Source of the DNA: Acanthamoeba sp. SK_2022b
Lineage: Eukaryota; Discosea; Longamoebia; Acanthamoebidae
Length of the DNA: 64,000 bases
Direction: 5' to 3'
Assembly (NCBI GenBank): GCA_027943245.1
Contig: JANDJZ010000152.1
Span: 1-64,000, forward strand
Below the pieces are notes generated by a model that saw only the letters and a list, made by a program, of their open reading frames with translations, had not been told where the DNA came from and did not search any database. A program made the translations under genes and the position numbers. Positions 12,568 through 24,908 of this stretch are shown here, one piece after another. The stretch's first letter is position 1. Each line of letters starts with the position of its first letter.

Positions 12568-13152
12568 CCAAGGTCTAGAGACGTCGACGGCGAGCTGGCG
12601 ATCTAATGCGCGTGCGAAGGCTTGCGCTGTGAACCTTGGTGGGGAGGAACGTGTAGGTGATGGGTGCCACGTAGGAGCTGCTCTCGCGAGACGTGGCGCT
12701 GATGAGGGACGCGGAGCCGCGGCTCTCGTCGCGCTGGGACCAGCCGTACTCGCTCTTTTGCCAACGACTCTTTCCCACCACCGAGTCCAGCGTCGCCGTA
12801 GCAGCTCTGATGCGTTACCCCGCCCGAGTCGAGTGCAGCACAGGGTGTGGGCTCGTGCCGCATACCTTGGTGAAGAACACGAGAGGGCATGTACTCTTTT
12901 GCGCTTGATGTGGCTGTGGTAGTAGTGGCCTATCAAAATGAAAGACGAGTTAAGTCGGGCAGGGCAGAGCCGAGCACAGCTGCGTGACTGCCGGACCCAC
13001 CCAAGGCGTAGAAAGATCTGACGCACCTGACTCCTCCACGGCACTCCTGCAGGTGCTGGCTGTTGTGTAGGTTTCTGCTTGAGCTTGTCGCGCTCTTGCA
13101 TCATACGCTCGCGTTCCTGCTGTCTTGCCAGGATGCGTTGCAGTCTGTCCAT
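10537..13152 (-). CDS. F-box protein with RanBP2-type zinc finger
   Basis: The start ATG at 13152 opens a charged helix (MDRLQRILARQQERERMMQE). Following exons give a beta-rich segment (SSYVAPITYTFLPTK, near 12640) and helices (DYEMLGVGRALERPKDFG). Near 12050-12110 is a W-x-C-x2-C-x10-C-x2-C motif (WPCDVCAYPGNLTATMACVM, then C), the RanBP2 zinc-ribbon signature often used to bind ubiquitin or RNA. An acidic region is followed by an F-box near 11130-11200 (LPNEVIAYIFTFVFHNHHD), then a C-terminal Cys-rich region (CCEGCGAVWWRFDRWCGAC) that may bind zinc. The stop is at 10537. By family knowledge it would be a substrate adaptor in an SCF-type ubiquitin ligase; the substrate is unknown. Intron positions in the central part are approximate. 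Confidence 0.65.
12482..12567. repeat. compound (CG)n(CA)n(GA)n microsatellite
   Basis: Three adjacent dinucleotide tracts in an intron of the F-box/zinc-finger gene, directly next to the acceptor of the exon encoding DYEMLGVG. Confidence 0.93.
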
Positions 13153-13239
13153 CTTCGTACTTATTTTTGTCTTAATTTTTAGTTCAATTTCTTCTTTTTA
13201 TGTAAAAAAAAAGAATTTTTGGCTGACAACTTGCTACGA

Positions 13240-13877
13240 TCAGTTGGAGATGACGTTGATACGGAAGACAAACCAAGTGCCGTCGAGTCCCGTCTGAAGC
13301 GCCTTGGCAAAGAACTGGAAGTGGCCTCCAATGCGCGGCACGTAGTACCTGGCAGGTTCAAGACCTAAATCAGCACAGAACAAACAAAGATCGAGCAATG
13401 AATTGCAAGAAGCAGATCTGGCAAGCACGTACTTCTCAAATACTACGGGGGCGCCGTGGTCGCGGCACTGGATGGCCTTGGCGAACTCGTAGCGGGTGTT
13501 GTGATTCTCGAGGGCGGGGTTCACACTCGGGTTGGAGGCGCTGTCGATGATGATGATGCCCGACGAGCGGGTGACGGTGAAGGAGTGGACCTTGGGTTCC
13601 GTCTGGCGGAAGGTCACGGCCAGCGCCTGGAGGTCAGTGGCGAGTGTCTGGAGGACGTTGGTGTCGGTGAGGTTGGCTGACGCGGTCCAGTTAGCGAACA
13701 GCTCAAAGGCCGTCAGCAAGAGGCTGCGCTGGCGCTGGAACGACGCCCGGCTCGTCTGCTTGGCATCGAACTCGGAGTCGGAGCAATACTCGTCCCGCCG
13801 GTGAGGTCCGCGTTGCTCGCCGCCGCGAAAACGACGAAGAGGACGATGAAGACGGCCGTCACAAGTGAGATGCGCAT
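13240..13877 (-). pseudogene. small secreted protein, possibly Cache-like, with apparent 1-bp frameshift
   Basis: ATG at 13877 opens a clear signal peptide or N-terminal anchor (MRISLVTAVFIVLFVVFAAA), but this frame runs off at about residue 29. The convincing downstream protein continues in another frame from about 13800 (DEYCSDSEFDAKQTSRASF; SFTVTRSSGIIIIDSASNP; ARYYVPRIGGHFQFFAKALQ; DGTWFVFRINVISN), with one intron near 13370-13440 and a stop at 13240. No GT-AG intron of plausible size bridges the change, so a single-base indel in the genome or in the assembly is the simplest reading. The beta-rich end (GTWFVFRI) resembles small extracellular Cache sensor domains, but that is a weak resemblance. 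It is divergent from the flavin monooxygenase gene, 139 bp away. Confidence 0.5.
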
Positions 13878-14015
13878 AGTACAGGGGAGGAGTTGCAACT
13901 GACAGGGCGAGCTTGTGGTCGGGGTTGCTGATGGGCAACCCACGCACCGCATTGAAATTTGTGGGTAATTTTAGTTATTCTTGTGGAATAATAGTGCACA
14001 AGAAAAGGCCAGAGG
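13878..14015. promoter_or_regulatory. candidate bidirectional promoter
   Basis: 138 bp between the divergent starts of the small secreted protein (13877) and the flavin monooxygenase (14016). It is AT-richer in the middle (around 13960-13990). Its function is inferred from orientation only. Confidence 0.4.
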
Positions 14016-14601
14016 ATGCTGTGGTGGGTAGCAGGGTTGGGGGTGGTGGCAGTGGTCCTCTACTTCCTCGTATGGAAGGATGCCGACCCGGCACTTCTCA
14101 AACCGAGCGACTTCAAATGGAATCCGGACAATCTCGGTACTGCATCTTCATCTTGCGGACAGTTTTTTCTATCTTCATCTCAAGTCACTCTTCTCCTTCA
14201 AAGAGGAGCAGCAGGACGTGCCCACCAAGGAGAAGATCGCTATCGTGGGTGCCGGGTTCTGTGGCCTGGGCATCGCCGGAGCCTTCACGGTAGAGAGTGC
14301 TTCCTCTCCCACCGGACCGTTGCGTGCGCCCTTCTTGACGTCGTTGGCGCGTGCAGAGGCACGGCATCCCGTACGACATGCTAGAGATGGACAACGACGT
14401 GGGCGGCAACTGGTATCATGGCGTGTACGAGACCGTGCACATTATTTCGAGCCGCAGGACCACCGAGTACAAGGACGTGCCCATGCCCGCGGACTGGCCC
14501 GACTTCCCGTCGGCCGAGCAAGTCCTCACGTACGGCCCCATCCATCATCCATCGTCCATCCACCCAATTGTTCATTTTTGACCGATCCAACGTCGGTGGC
14601 G

Positions 14602-14650
<49 letters not shown>

Positions 14651-15524
14651 TACCTCCGATCGTACGCCGAGCGCTACCAGATCAAGCCGCACTGCAAGTT
14701 CAACACCGAAGGTGGTCCCTCCCATATCGATAACTACACATGACTGCACAACGTTCTCACTCGTGCTCTTGCGCGCCTGCAGTGGCCCACGTGCGTCCAA
14801 TCGGCAAGGGCAAGGAGACGAGTATGCGCTCCACCTCCCGCCGTGGCTTGCATTTCGTTGAGGGGGAGGTAGCTCGCCCCGCGACTTGGCTAACTCCAAA
14901 CTTCCCTGCCACTACCAACGTCCGTGCTCGCAGCCGGGTGGGAGGTGGAGCTGGCCGATGGCACAAAGAGCGTCTACAAGGGAGTCGTCATCGCGGTCGG
15001 GTAACGATCCCCTCGCGTGACTCGGCGCTGCGAGCGGGCTCGCCTCACCTTGGCCCATGCATTCCGCGCATACCGCGCTCGCGCGCAGGCACCACTGGTC
15101 CAGGCGCATGCCGACGTACGAGGGAATGGCAACGTTCACCGGTGAGGCCATCCACTCCAAGGACTACAAGAACCCGTCGCAGGTGCGCATCGCCGCTCGA
15201 GCCCTGCCCCACCGCGCACACAGTCGCTGCAACGCAGGCCTTGGCCCACTCACCCGACGCGCATGGCGGTTGCTGCCATGGCCATCAGCTCAAAGACAAG
15301 CGCGTGTTGGTCGTGGGCGGCGGCAACTCGGCCTGCGATATGTATGCACGCGCACTCCCCGATGCAGTTGGGTCGATCGCAGCCACTAACGGGGACCACT
15401 GTACTGTGATTGACGTGCGATAGAGCTGTGGAGGCCGCCCGCTTCGGGAAGGCGTCGCACGTGAGCCACAGGAGGGGCTACTGGTTCCTGCCCCGCTCCG
15501 TCATGGGCATTCCCTTTGGTAAGG

Positions 15525-15588
<64 letters not shown>

Positions 15589-16025
15589 CACGCTCGATCG
15601 CTCATGCTTGCTTTCGCGTTGGGCCAATGCAGTCGATGTGATCAAGCCTTGGATGCCTCTCTGGCTTCAGCGCGTACTCCTGCATCTGTTCCTCAGGCTG
15701 AGCGTCGGCCCCTACGAGAGGTGCGTGCGCCGGTTCGGGGGGGGGGGGCTCGCCTGGCGTTTCCACGCACAGCGACGTTGGACGAGTGCAGTACTCAAGT
15801 TCACATGTCGTTTTGTGTGTAGCTACGGCCTGCAGAAGCCCGACCACGAGATCTTCGAGCACCATCCCACCATCAACAGCGAGCTGTTGCACTACATCAA
15901 GCTCGGCCGTATCAGGCCTCACCCCGACATCGCCAAGATCAGGGACGACACGGTCCACTTCGTCGACGGCACCTCGGAGCAGTTCGACATGATCGTCTAT
16001 GCCACCGGTTACAACCTCGGTATAT

Positions 16026-16100
<75 letters not shown>

Positions 16101-16601
16101 CGCGCGCGTGCGTGCGTGGTTTAGCTGTGAGCGCGTTCTGACGACGCGACGTGTGGTACCAGCCTTCCCCATGGTCGACAAGGAGGTGGTGCCCGAGAAG
16201 GACGGCGTGCCGCAGCTCGTGAGCGGTCTCATCGCGGAGGGCTACAAGCATCTCTACATCTTCGGCATCACTCAAGTGCGCTACGGCGCCGGTCCGCTCA
16301 TGTACGCCCATCGCGCCTTCTCGCACGCGGTCCCCAACCAGTTTATTGATCGTAGTGGCCGTGCAGCACGGCTGGCGCGGAGAGCTTGGCGCAGGTCATC
16401 AAGACGCAGGACCGGCTGACGCATCCAGTGTCGTCGGTGCTTGGCGCGCTGGGCATGGCGCGCAAGCCCAAGCGTGCGGCCAAGTCGGCCGACATCCTCG
16501 CCGATCCGCACGCGCTCTACCTCAACACCAAGCTGGCCCAGTGGTTCATGCCCAAGCTGCCTGCCGTCGAGTCCTGGCTTGCTCGCTTCGGGCGGCTCTA
16601 G
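14016..16601 (+). CDS. flavin-containing monooxygenase, membrane-anchored
   Basis: About eleven exons. ATG 14016 gives an N-terminal membrane segment (WWVAGLGVVAVVLYFLVW) followed by the FAD-binding Rossmann motif GAGFCGLGIAG near 14250, NDVGGNWYHGVY near 14400, the second nucleotide-binding motif VLVVGGGNSACD near 15310 (NADPH), and YATGY near 16000, which matches the FMO-family FATGY element. C-terminal exons encode YKHLYIFGITQVRYGAGPL and end in a stop at 16599-16601. By family knowledge it inserts one oxygen atom into a nucleophilic N or S (FMO) or a carbonyl substrate (YUCCA, Baeyer-Villiger relatives) using NADPH and O2. The hydrophobic start suggests an ER or other membrane location. 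The substrate cannot be read from sequence. It is convergent with the tryptophan synthase gene. Confidence 0.85.
14604..14649. repeat. (CA)n microsatellite
   Basis: Dinucleotide tract in an FMO intron ending just before the acceptor of the exon encoding YLRSYAERYQIKPH. Confidence 0.93.
15527..15588. repeat. (CA)n microsatellite
   Basis: Second dinucleotide tract in the FMO gene, located a few bases after the donor that follows the exon encoding FLPRSVMGIPFG. Confidence 0.95.
16029..16098. repeat. (TG)n microsatellite
   Basis: Third FMO intronic tract, beginning close to the donor after the YATGYNL exon. Confidence 0.95.
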
Positions 16602-17096
16602 ACATTATCTCACAACTTCTCCACGACCTGATTAACAATGAAAGGATATCGTACGCACATGCACAAGGGCTTTGTTGTTGGATTAGGAGGTGGCCCGTGG
16701 GCCGTTCAGAAATTGGGCGCAAGGTCCCGGGTGAGGGGGCCCTTGCACCACGCTCTGTTAAAGGGATTGCAGTTTGCAATCAGCAACAGGCACGAGCATA
16801 CCTAGACGGTCACAGCTAACGTGCAATTGCCCCGAGCGCAAGGATTGAGTCCTTGTGGTCGGCTCGCTTGGCCTTTTATACTCGGCTGGCAAGTGCGCCT
16901 GCTTGGGTCAGAAAAGGCACAGCACACATACGCAACTTTTCCCCTCCTCTTCCAAACGGTAATTTTACATAGGTATTTATTCTGCGATAAATTCTAGACA
17001 ATTCTTTTTTCATGAACAGAGTTTGATTTATTTAGGTTTTTCTTTGGTATTGATGATGCCAACGTAGCTCGATGGCCAAAGGTAACTGGAGACATT
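16602..17096. other. intergenic region between convergent genes with a hairpin cluster
   Basis: No credible coding frame. Four short perfect or near-perfect stems lie within 165 bp: GGCCCGTGGGCC at 16692-16703; GCAAGG at 16719-16724 pairing with CCTTGC at 16741-16746; a 7-bp stem at 16765-16781; and a 5-bp stem with a 7-nt loop at 16839-16855. Downstream, 16970-17040 is AT-rich. These could be 3'-end processing structures for the two convergent transcripts or a small structured RNA; sequence alone does not decide. Confidence 0.4.
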
Positions 17097-20025
17097 TTAG
17101 TGGAGAGAGACGCCGAGGGCCGAGGCGAGGGTGCCCATGTCCTTGTCGGCCCTGCCGCTCATGCAGACGAGGATGATCTGGTCGGGCTTCATGGTCTTGG
17201 CCAGCTGGATGGCATGGTAGACGGCGTGCGAGGTCTCGAGCGCCGGCATGAGGCCCTCCTTGCGCGTGAGCTCCTTGAAGCCCTCGAGCGCCTGCTCGTC
17301 GCTCACAGCCACGTACTCGGCCCGCTTGGACTCGAGCAGCCACGCGTGCTCGGGCCCGACGCCGGGGTAGTCCAGTCCCGCGGAGATGCTGTGGGTCGCC
17401 TTGATCTGGCCCTCGGGGTCCTGCAGCAGCATCGTGCGCGTGCCGTGCAACACGCCAGGCGTGCCCTTGACCAGCGTGGCGCAGTGCTTGTCCGTGTGCA
17501 CGCCCTCGCCGGCCGCCTGCGCGCCCACGATCTTGACGTCCTTGTCCTTGATGAACGGATGGAACATGCCTGCGTGCGCGTGCGTGCGGTTGTCGGTTGG
17601 CTCTCAGCGCAAGTAGAAAGAAAAAGAAAAGAATAAGGAAAAAGAAAAAGAAATGCGTGTACCGATGGCATTGCTGCCGCCGCCGACGCAGGCCATGACG
17701 ACGTCGGGCAGCCGGCCGGCCTTCTCGATGATCTGGGCGCGGGCCTCCTTGCCGATCACGCTCTGGAAGTCGCGCACGATGGTCGGGAACGGGTGCGGCC
17801 CGATGGCCGAGCCCACGAGGTAGTGCGTCGTGCGGATGTTGGTCACCCAGTCCCTCATCGCCTCGTTCACGGCGTCCTGCAGCCGGCCAGTGAATAATCA
17901 ATGTGTCAATGAACGAACGAACCAATGGGCGCGCGCCCGTGTGTGCTCGAGGAAAACGAATGCGACGCACCTTGAGCGTTTTGGAGCCGCTGTGGACGGG
18001 AACGACGGTGGTGCCGAGCATCTTCATGCGGAACACGTTGAGGCTCTGTCGCTTGACGTCCTCGATGCCCATGTAGATCACGCACTCGAGGCCGAGCTTG
18101 GCGCAGATGGTCGACGTCGCCACGCCGTGCTGGCCGGCGCCGGTCTCTGCGATGATGCGGGTCTTGCCCAATCGCTTGGCCAGCAGCGCCTGTCCGACTG
18201 CGGTGCACGTGCATTAGTTGTTGTTGCTGATGTTGAAGATTGCCTGATGAGAAGGCTCTCTGTCAAGAGCGGGAACCGTACTGGCGTTGTTGATCTTGTG
18301 CGCGCCGGTGTGGCACAGGTCCTCCCGCTTGAACCAGATCTGGGCGCCGCCCAGCTCCCGGCTGATCCGGTCGGCGTGGGACAGCGGCGTGGGCCTGCCC
18401 ACGTAGTCATAGTACGAACGGATCTCGGCGTGGAACGTCGGGTCGTCCTTCACCCTATAGTGTCACCGACACAAAGCGCTGCGTCAGCCACCATTCACTG
18501 ACACTCTCACGGTGGTGGCGGTGGCGATCGCACTTGAGGTAGGCCTGCTCGAGCTCGTCGAGGGCGCCCATGAGGGTCTCGGGCGCGTAGCGGCCGCCGA
18601 AGCTGCCGAACGACGAGGGCAGCTCGGTGGGCTGGTGCTGGCCGGCGTGGAGCTCGCCAAAGATCTGCTCCTGGGCTTTCTCGACGGCCTCGGGCAGCTG
18701 GAGATCGGACTTGACGCCGCGGATGAGCTCCTCGACGGCCTTGCGCACGGCGTCGGCCTGCTTGTCGACCTCGGCCGGCGATTCGCGGATGACCTTGATG
18801 AGCTGCGAGCCCACAACGACGCCCTCGCCCAGCTTGGCCACCTGCTGCACGTGCTCGCGGTTGCTGATGCCGAAACCAATCGCCAGCGGCCACTTGATGT
18901 GTTGCCTCACCCTGTTTTGTGTCGACATGCAACGTCAGTCGACAACAATCAGTGGCCCGCCACGAGACAGAGGGAGAAAGAGAGAGATCGTACCGAGCGA
19001 CGAAGCTGTCGAGATCGTTGGAGAGCTGGGTGCGGCCACCGGTGACGCCCAGCAGACTCACGCAGTAGATGAAGCTGTCGGCGATGGTGTTGATGTACTT
19101 GAGTCGGTCATTGCTCGTGGTAGGCGCGATCAAGGGCACGAAAGACCTGAAGTCATCGAATCGACATCAATTGCATCGCGACCACCAACGCGAGTCACAC
19201 CGCAGATCCCTAGTAGGGCTTGTTGTGCTGGTAGGCGCGGGGGGGGGGGAATCGTACATCTGGAATTCCTGACAGTGCTTGCGGAACTCCTGGCTGGCCT
19301 CCGGCGGCAGATCCACCACGATGAAACCGTCAGCGCCTACGAACATGGCCGACCCAGCCAAGTCACTGGTCAGTGGTCGCTCGTGCCAAACGTGATCGCC
19401 TCCCACAACACACAAAAGGGAAGCCGATAGAATACCGGACTCCTTGGCAGTCTGGACGGTCTTGTGTTCGCCAAAGGCGCGGAATGGGTTGTAGTAGCCC
19501 ATCAGCACCACGGGGACGGTGAGGCCCTTGGCACGAGCCTCCTTCACGAACTCGAGGGACTTGGGCAGTGTCACGCCGCCCTCCAGTGCCACTGCGGCGG
19601 GAGAAAGGAGTCAGTCGGGAAGCGCGGAAACGTTTTCCGCCACTCGGGTGGCGTTGCTGCTTCTGTTATTCTCTTTGGTTTTTTAGAGATAACAATTTTT
19701 GTAATTGAATTGAAGGAAAAATAGGTGTTGATTAAAGGATTAAATCAAGCCCCAAAGGTTTTTCTGCGTGAGTAGATTATCAAATTTAAAAATGGATAGA
19801 GGCAGTGAGTGTACCAGCCGAGGCTTCCTGGATTGTGGGGCCGTCAGCGAGGGGGTCAGTGTGTGGAATGCCCAGTTCGATAAGATCGGCGCCGCCCTGC
19901 TCGAGGGCCAGAAGCAAAGGGACGGTGGCCTGCTGTGTCGGGTAGCCAGCGGTCACGAACGGCACAAACACGGGTCTGCCCTCGGCTTTGGCCTTGGCGA
20001 AGGTGCTCAGTATGCGCTCTGACAT
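17097..20025 (-). CDS. TRP5: tryptophan synthase, fused alpha-beta
   Basis: ATG at 20025 ([20 protein letters not shown]), stop TAA at 17097-17099, about ten exons. The N-terminal alpha domain (about residues 1-260) keeps the catalytic Glu in LIELGIP and the Asp in [12 protein letters not shown]. It cleaves indole-3-glycerol phosphate to indole and glyceraldehyde-3-phosphate. A short linker (about 18600-18800) leads to the beta domain, with [15 protein letters not shown], the PLP-lysine motif [22 protein letters not shown] and the phosphate-binding GGGSNAIG; it condenses indole with serine to tryptophan. The alpha-before-beta order matches fungal TRP5. The two sites are expected to channel indole. 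It shares a 409 bp upstream region with the divergent anthranilate synthase gene, consistent with co-regulation of the first and last committed steps. Confidence 0.95.
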
Positions 20026-20434
20026 CTTGTGCGTGTTCTGTGTTGGGTTCAACGAAGCGAGTGCTCGATCGATCCAGCACAGCGCCAAGTTGCGTAGCCG
20101 TCAGTGGTCTTTTCTTCCGGACATTCCCGCTCAGTTAATGGAATGATAAATATGTGGCCTTGGAAGAATGCGGCCATTTTTGGAATTTGTCATTTGCCAA
20201 CCGCGGAACACAATGCAGCCCTTCGTGGATTATTCTCCGTTTCGACGCTTCGCACGATCAAAGAGAAGGCTAACGAAGATCCAGACCACGGGGCTGTGTG
20301 CGCTCACCGAACTACACTCTCTCGCCGAGATAGAGTGACCCACATATTTTTCAATCTTATTTTGTATTTGAGACCTTTTTTTTCTTTCACAGTTCATTTC
20401 TGTGCATTTATTGTAAGCTCGCGAGTGAGAGAAT
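20026..20434. promoter_or_regulatory. bidirectional promoter of tryptophan synthase / anthranilate synthase genes
   Basis: 409 bp between two divergent tryptophan-pathway starts (20025 and 20435). It contains no coding frame of note. The part next to the anthranilate synthase start (20340-20410) is T-rich, typical of a core promoter or 5' UTR. Notable strings are GATAAATATG near 20144 and TTGGAAT near 20179; the latter 7-mer also occurs in the other divergent promoter of the pathway near 38391. With so little sequence this sharing could be chance. Confidence 0.55.
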
Positions 20435-23105
20435 ATGACGCACTACGCGCCCACGCTCGAGCAAGTGCAGCACCTGGCTGCCAAGGCCGACCGCACCGCC
20501 AACCTGGTGGCCATCTGCAGTGAATCAGACGCTGGGAACGAGACCCCTACCACCGCCTTCCTCAAGATCCGTCGCTCTACGCGCAATGGAGCGAGCGACC
20601 AGACGACCAAGGAGAAGGACGACAACCTGGCCTTCATCTTTGAGCTATCGGAAAAGAACAACCCGATCGTGCTCCGCCACTCCATCGTCTCAGCCGAGCC
20701 CTGGAAGGTCATGCGCACCGGGCCCGGGCTGGAGCATCATGGCGATCCTCTCGTTCACCTTGAGCGCGAGCTGGCCAACCACAAGGTGTGACACACACAC
20801 ATACACACATAAACACGCGCGAATTGTAATCGGTTTGCGTGCAGGTGGCGAGTGAGTACAGGCTGGAGCCAGAGGTGCTGAACGGTGCCGCGTTCGGGTA
20901 CATCTCGTACGACTGCGTTCGCTATTTCGAGCCGCGCGTGGACCAGTACGACCAGCCCAACGCCCTCCAGCTTCCTGTACGCTCTCCACCGTAGTTCTCG
21001 CTACCGCTGTTATGATCAACTCCCACAGAGGTGGCAACATTCTGACACACGTACACACACGCACACGCATACACAATCACAGGAAAGCATGTTCATGTTC
21101 GTGAACTCGTTCATCGCCTTCGACCACGCCACCCACAAGATGCGCATCGTCGCGCTGTGTTCGTTGGAGGGCGACGTCGACAAAAATTATGCCCTGTCTG
21201 TGGCCAGGATCGAAGAGCTCCGCGGCCGGCTAGCGCAGCCGGCCGTGCAGTTCGTGGATCCCGATCCCACGAGGTCGTAGCTCCCTCCTCCATCACCTCC
21301 CGGCCACTTCTCTGCGGCGATGCGCCGTGCGTGAGCTCACCTTCTCTTCCCGCAGGCACGAGGGCGTGTCGAACGTGGGCAAGGAGGGCTACGAGGGAAT
21401 GGTGCGGAAGCTGCGCGAGCGGATCATCGACGGCGACTTTATCCAGGTGGTGCCCTCGCAGCGCATCGCGCGCAAGATCGGCGTGCATCCGTTCAACGTC
21501 TACCAGCAACTCCGCAAGCTCAATCCCTCGCGCTACACCTTTTACGTCGACTGCGACGACTTCCAACTCGGTATCAGCTCTTTTTCTATTTCTATAAATT
21601 ATTAAATTAGTTTAAACTAATTTTAATTTTATATTTATTTTAATTTTCGGAAATGTGCAGTTGGTTCGTCTCCCGAAATGCTGGTGCAGGTCTACAATCG
21701 CGAGGTCACCACGCACCCCATCGCCGGCACCCGGCGCCGGGGGAAGACGCCCGAGGAAGACGACGCCCTTATGACCGAGCTGCTCGGTACGCGCTGGGCC
21801 ATCACGGCCATCATGTGTTTCGCCAAGGCACTACTGGTGCTCACCACGCATGCTGCAGGTGACATCAAGGAGCGCGCCGAGCACATCATGCTGGTGGACC
21901 TGGGGCGGAACGACATCAATCGCGTGTGCGTGCCCACGTCGACCAACCTGGACGCGCTGATGATCGTCGAGAAGTACTCGCACGTGATGCATATCGTATC
22001 GCACGTGTCGGGCAAGCTGAGGGACGAGTGCTCGCCCTTTGACGCCTTCCGCTCGATCTTCCCCGCCGGCACCGTCTCGGGCGCCCCCAAGGTCAAGGCC
22101 ATGGAGTGGATCGCCACACTCGAGAAGGTAATGTCCTGCGATCTCTCTCTTGCTCTCTCTGACACTCACCTCTCTCTCTCTCGCGTCCTGATCTGTAATC
22201 GCGCAGGAGCGGCGGAACGTGTATGCTGGAGCCGTGGGCTACTTTGCCTTCACGGGCGACATCAACACTTGTATTGCTATCCGCACCATGACCATCAAGG
22301 ACAACACCGCCTACCTCCAAGGTGTGCCGCGCCCCTTACCAATGCAACCAAAGTTGAATGGCAGACTGCCGCGAGCTAACTCGAGAGCTCCCCCGTGGTG
22401 GCCATCGCGCAGCCGGAGGAGGCATCGTGTACGACTCCGAGCCCGACTTTGAGTACTGGGAGACCGTGCACAAGATGGCCGCGCTGGCTCGAGGTAACCC
22501 CCCCCCCCTCTCGCTAAACCCACCGCGTGGCACTCCCACGGGGACTCATCGTGCGCCCGTGGCAGCCATCGACCTGGCCGAGGAGAACAGCGTCACCGCC
22601 GCGCAAATCGTAGAGGACGCGGGAAATGTGAGCGCTCACTCGCCGGCGCCGTCGTCCTTCAACACGATGTGGACCGAGGCCGACAATCGACAAGGCGGTG
22701 CGGGAAAACACGCGCTCCGTTAGGCGCATGCCATGCATTCCGTTGTTGAGGTTGACCGGAGTTGTGTGTGGGGGGGTGGCCGCTCAGTGACGGGCGTGAT
22801 CCTGGCGCAGCACCTCAACCTCCCCCAGGGCGTGGTGTGCACGCCCGACGAGAGCAAGCGCGGCCGGCGCACGCTGATGATCGACAACTACGACAGCTTC
22901 ACCTGGAACCTCTACCAGTACCTCTCCCAGCTGGGCCAGGAGGTGATCGTCCGCAGGAACGACAAGATCACGCTCGAGGAGTGCCTGGCGTTGGCGCCCG
23001 ACCGGCTCGTCATCTCGCCCGGCCCGGGCTGGCCCAAGGACGCCGGCGTGTCGAGTACACCCGCACGCCTCTCCGGGACCAACTCCGTACAACAGCTCTG
23101 ACTCG

Positions 23106-23165
<60 letters not shown>

Positions 23166-24834
23166 GCAAGCTGATCCGGGCCCTGGCCGGTAAGATTCCC
23201 ATCCTGGGCGTGTGTCTGGGCCACGAGTGCATGGTCGAGGAGTACGGCGGCGTGATCGAGCACTGCGGCGAGATCGTCCACGGAAAGACCTCCAACATCG
23301 TTCACGATGGCAAGGGCCTCTACGTGGGTATGCTGCCCCCCTCTACCCGACTTCACTGAAGTGGGCCACCACCTCCGGACACTCACCGCCACACGTTGGC
23401 ATTCCAGACATTCCCAATAACGTGCCGGTCATCCGATATCACTCTCTTGCGGCGAGACACACGGCGCTGCCTCCCGACTTTGTCGTGACGTCCAAGACTC
23501 CCGGTACGGTCGCCTATGCCACAACCGGCGTTGCTGCTTGTCTGTCAGCCAGCTGACCAATCTGAGAACGTTGCGCGCGCATGCAGGTGGAGTCATCATG
23601 GGCATCCGCCACACCAAGGTCAGGATGGAGGGCGTGCAGTTCCACCCCGAGTCGATCAAGACCGATGACGGCATGACCATGCTCAAGAACTTCGTCTCCT
23701 GGACCACCGGCACCTGGAGCGAGGAGGAGCTCCAGGTAACGCTCCCAAGACTGCCGTCATCATCATCGTCATCATCGTCATCGTCGTCATCTTTCTGTCT
23801 TGATTGCTCACTTACCGATCGACGTATCTCCCACTCTCTCATGCGCAGGGTCCGTCGTTCGTGTTCGACGGCGACAAGGCCACCAGCTCGGCTCAGGCCC
23901 AACTCAGCGCCCAGGACACGTCAATCAGGTAAGCTTGCGTGTATGTGTGTGGTATGATTGGTATGCGTGCGGCGGTCGTATTCGTTGTTGGTCGCGAATC
24001 GAGCCTCACATAAAATGTGTGCAATTTTTCAGGCAAGCGCTGCGTCTGATCGCCGACCAGCAGGTGCTCACGTCCGACCAGATCGTAGCCTGCATTCAGG
24101 AGATCATGAGCGGCACCGCTCCCCCCTCGCAGGTGGGCGCCTTCCTGTTCGCCCTGCGAGGTACACCGCGGCCGTGCTGGCATGTGATGTCATTCAACCG
24201 CTGCGTGCCTCCTCTGATCTCACCCGTTTGGGCCCACACGCTTGCAGGCGACCGGATATCGCCCGACGTGCTGCTGGCCTCGGCCAAGGCGATGTCCTCC
24301 TTCGCCATTCCCTGCGCCGTTGGTGGACCCGTGATCGACGTGGTGGGCACCGGCGGCGACAGCGTCGACACGTTCAACGCCTCCACCGCAGCGGCCTTGT
24401 ACGTCATCAGAAGCCATGGTCGCATTATTTCATAATTTTTAAAATGATTTTTTATAATAATATTTGTTTTTTTTTGTTTTCCAGCGTGGTGGCTGCAGCA
24501 GGTGGACGGGTGGCCAAGCACGGCAACCGGTCGTCATCGGGCCGCTGCGGCGCCGCCGACTTCATGGAGGCCCTGGGCGCCTGCATCACCCTCAACTCGC
24601 CTCAGCTCGCCACGGTACAGGCGCCTGTGCCCTCTCTCTCTCTCTCTCTCTCTGTCCACGCAGACCAGATCGGTCAACATATTGGCGCGATGGCCTGACC
24701 ACATCACGCTCTCACATACGCAGGTCATCGAGGAGTGCAACTTTGGATTCCTCTTCGCGCAGGTCTTCCACCCGGCCATGAAGTCGGTCAGCGCCATCAG
24801 GCGGGAGCTCGGCATCAGGTTTGCCCCACCTCTC

Positions 24835-24908
<74 letters not shown>

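Noticed and set aside
11565..13152. two long minus frames (326 and 411 codons) as separate genes
   Set aside because: Both run through the (CG)n(CA)n(GA)n intron; the zinc-finger and F-box exons are better explained by one spliced gene.
16839..16855. possible tRNA T-arm
   Set aside because: The stem-loop has 5 bp and a 7-nt loop, but no matching acceptor stem, D-arm or anticodon arm can be placed, and the loop lacks TTCRA.
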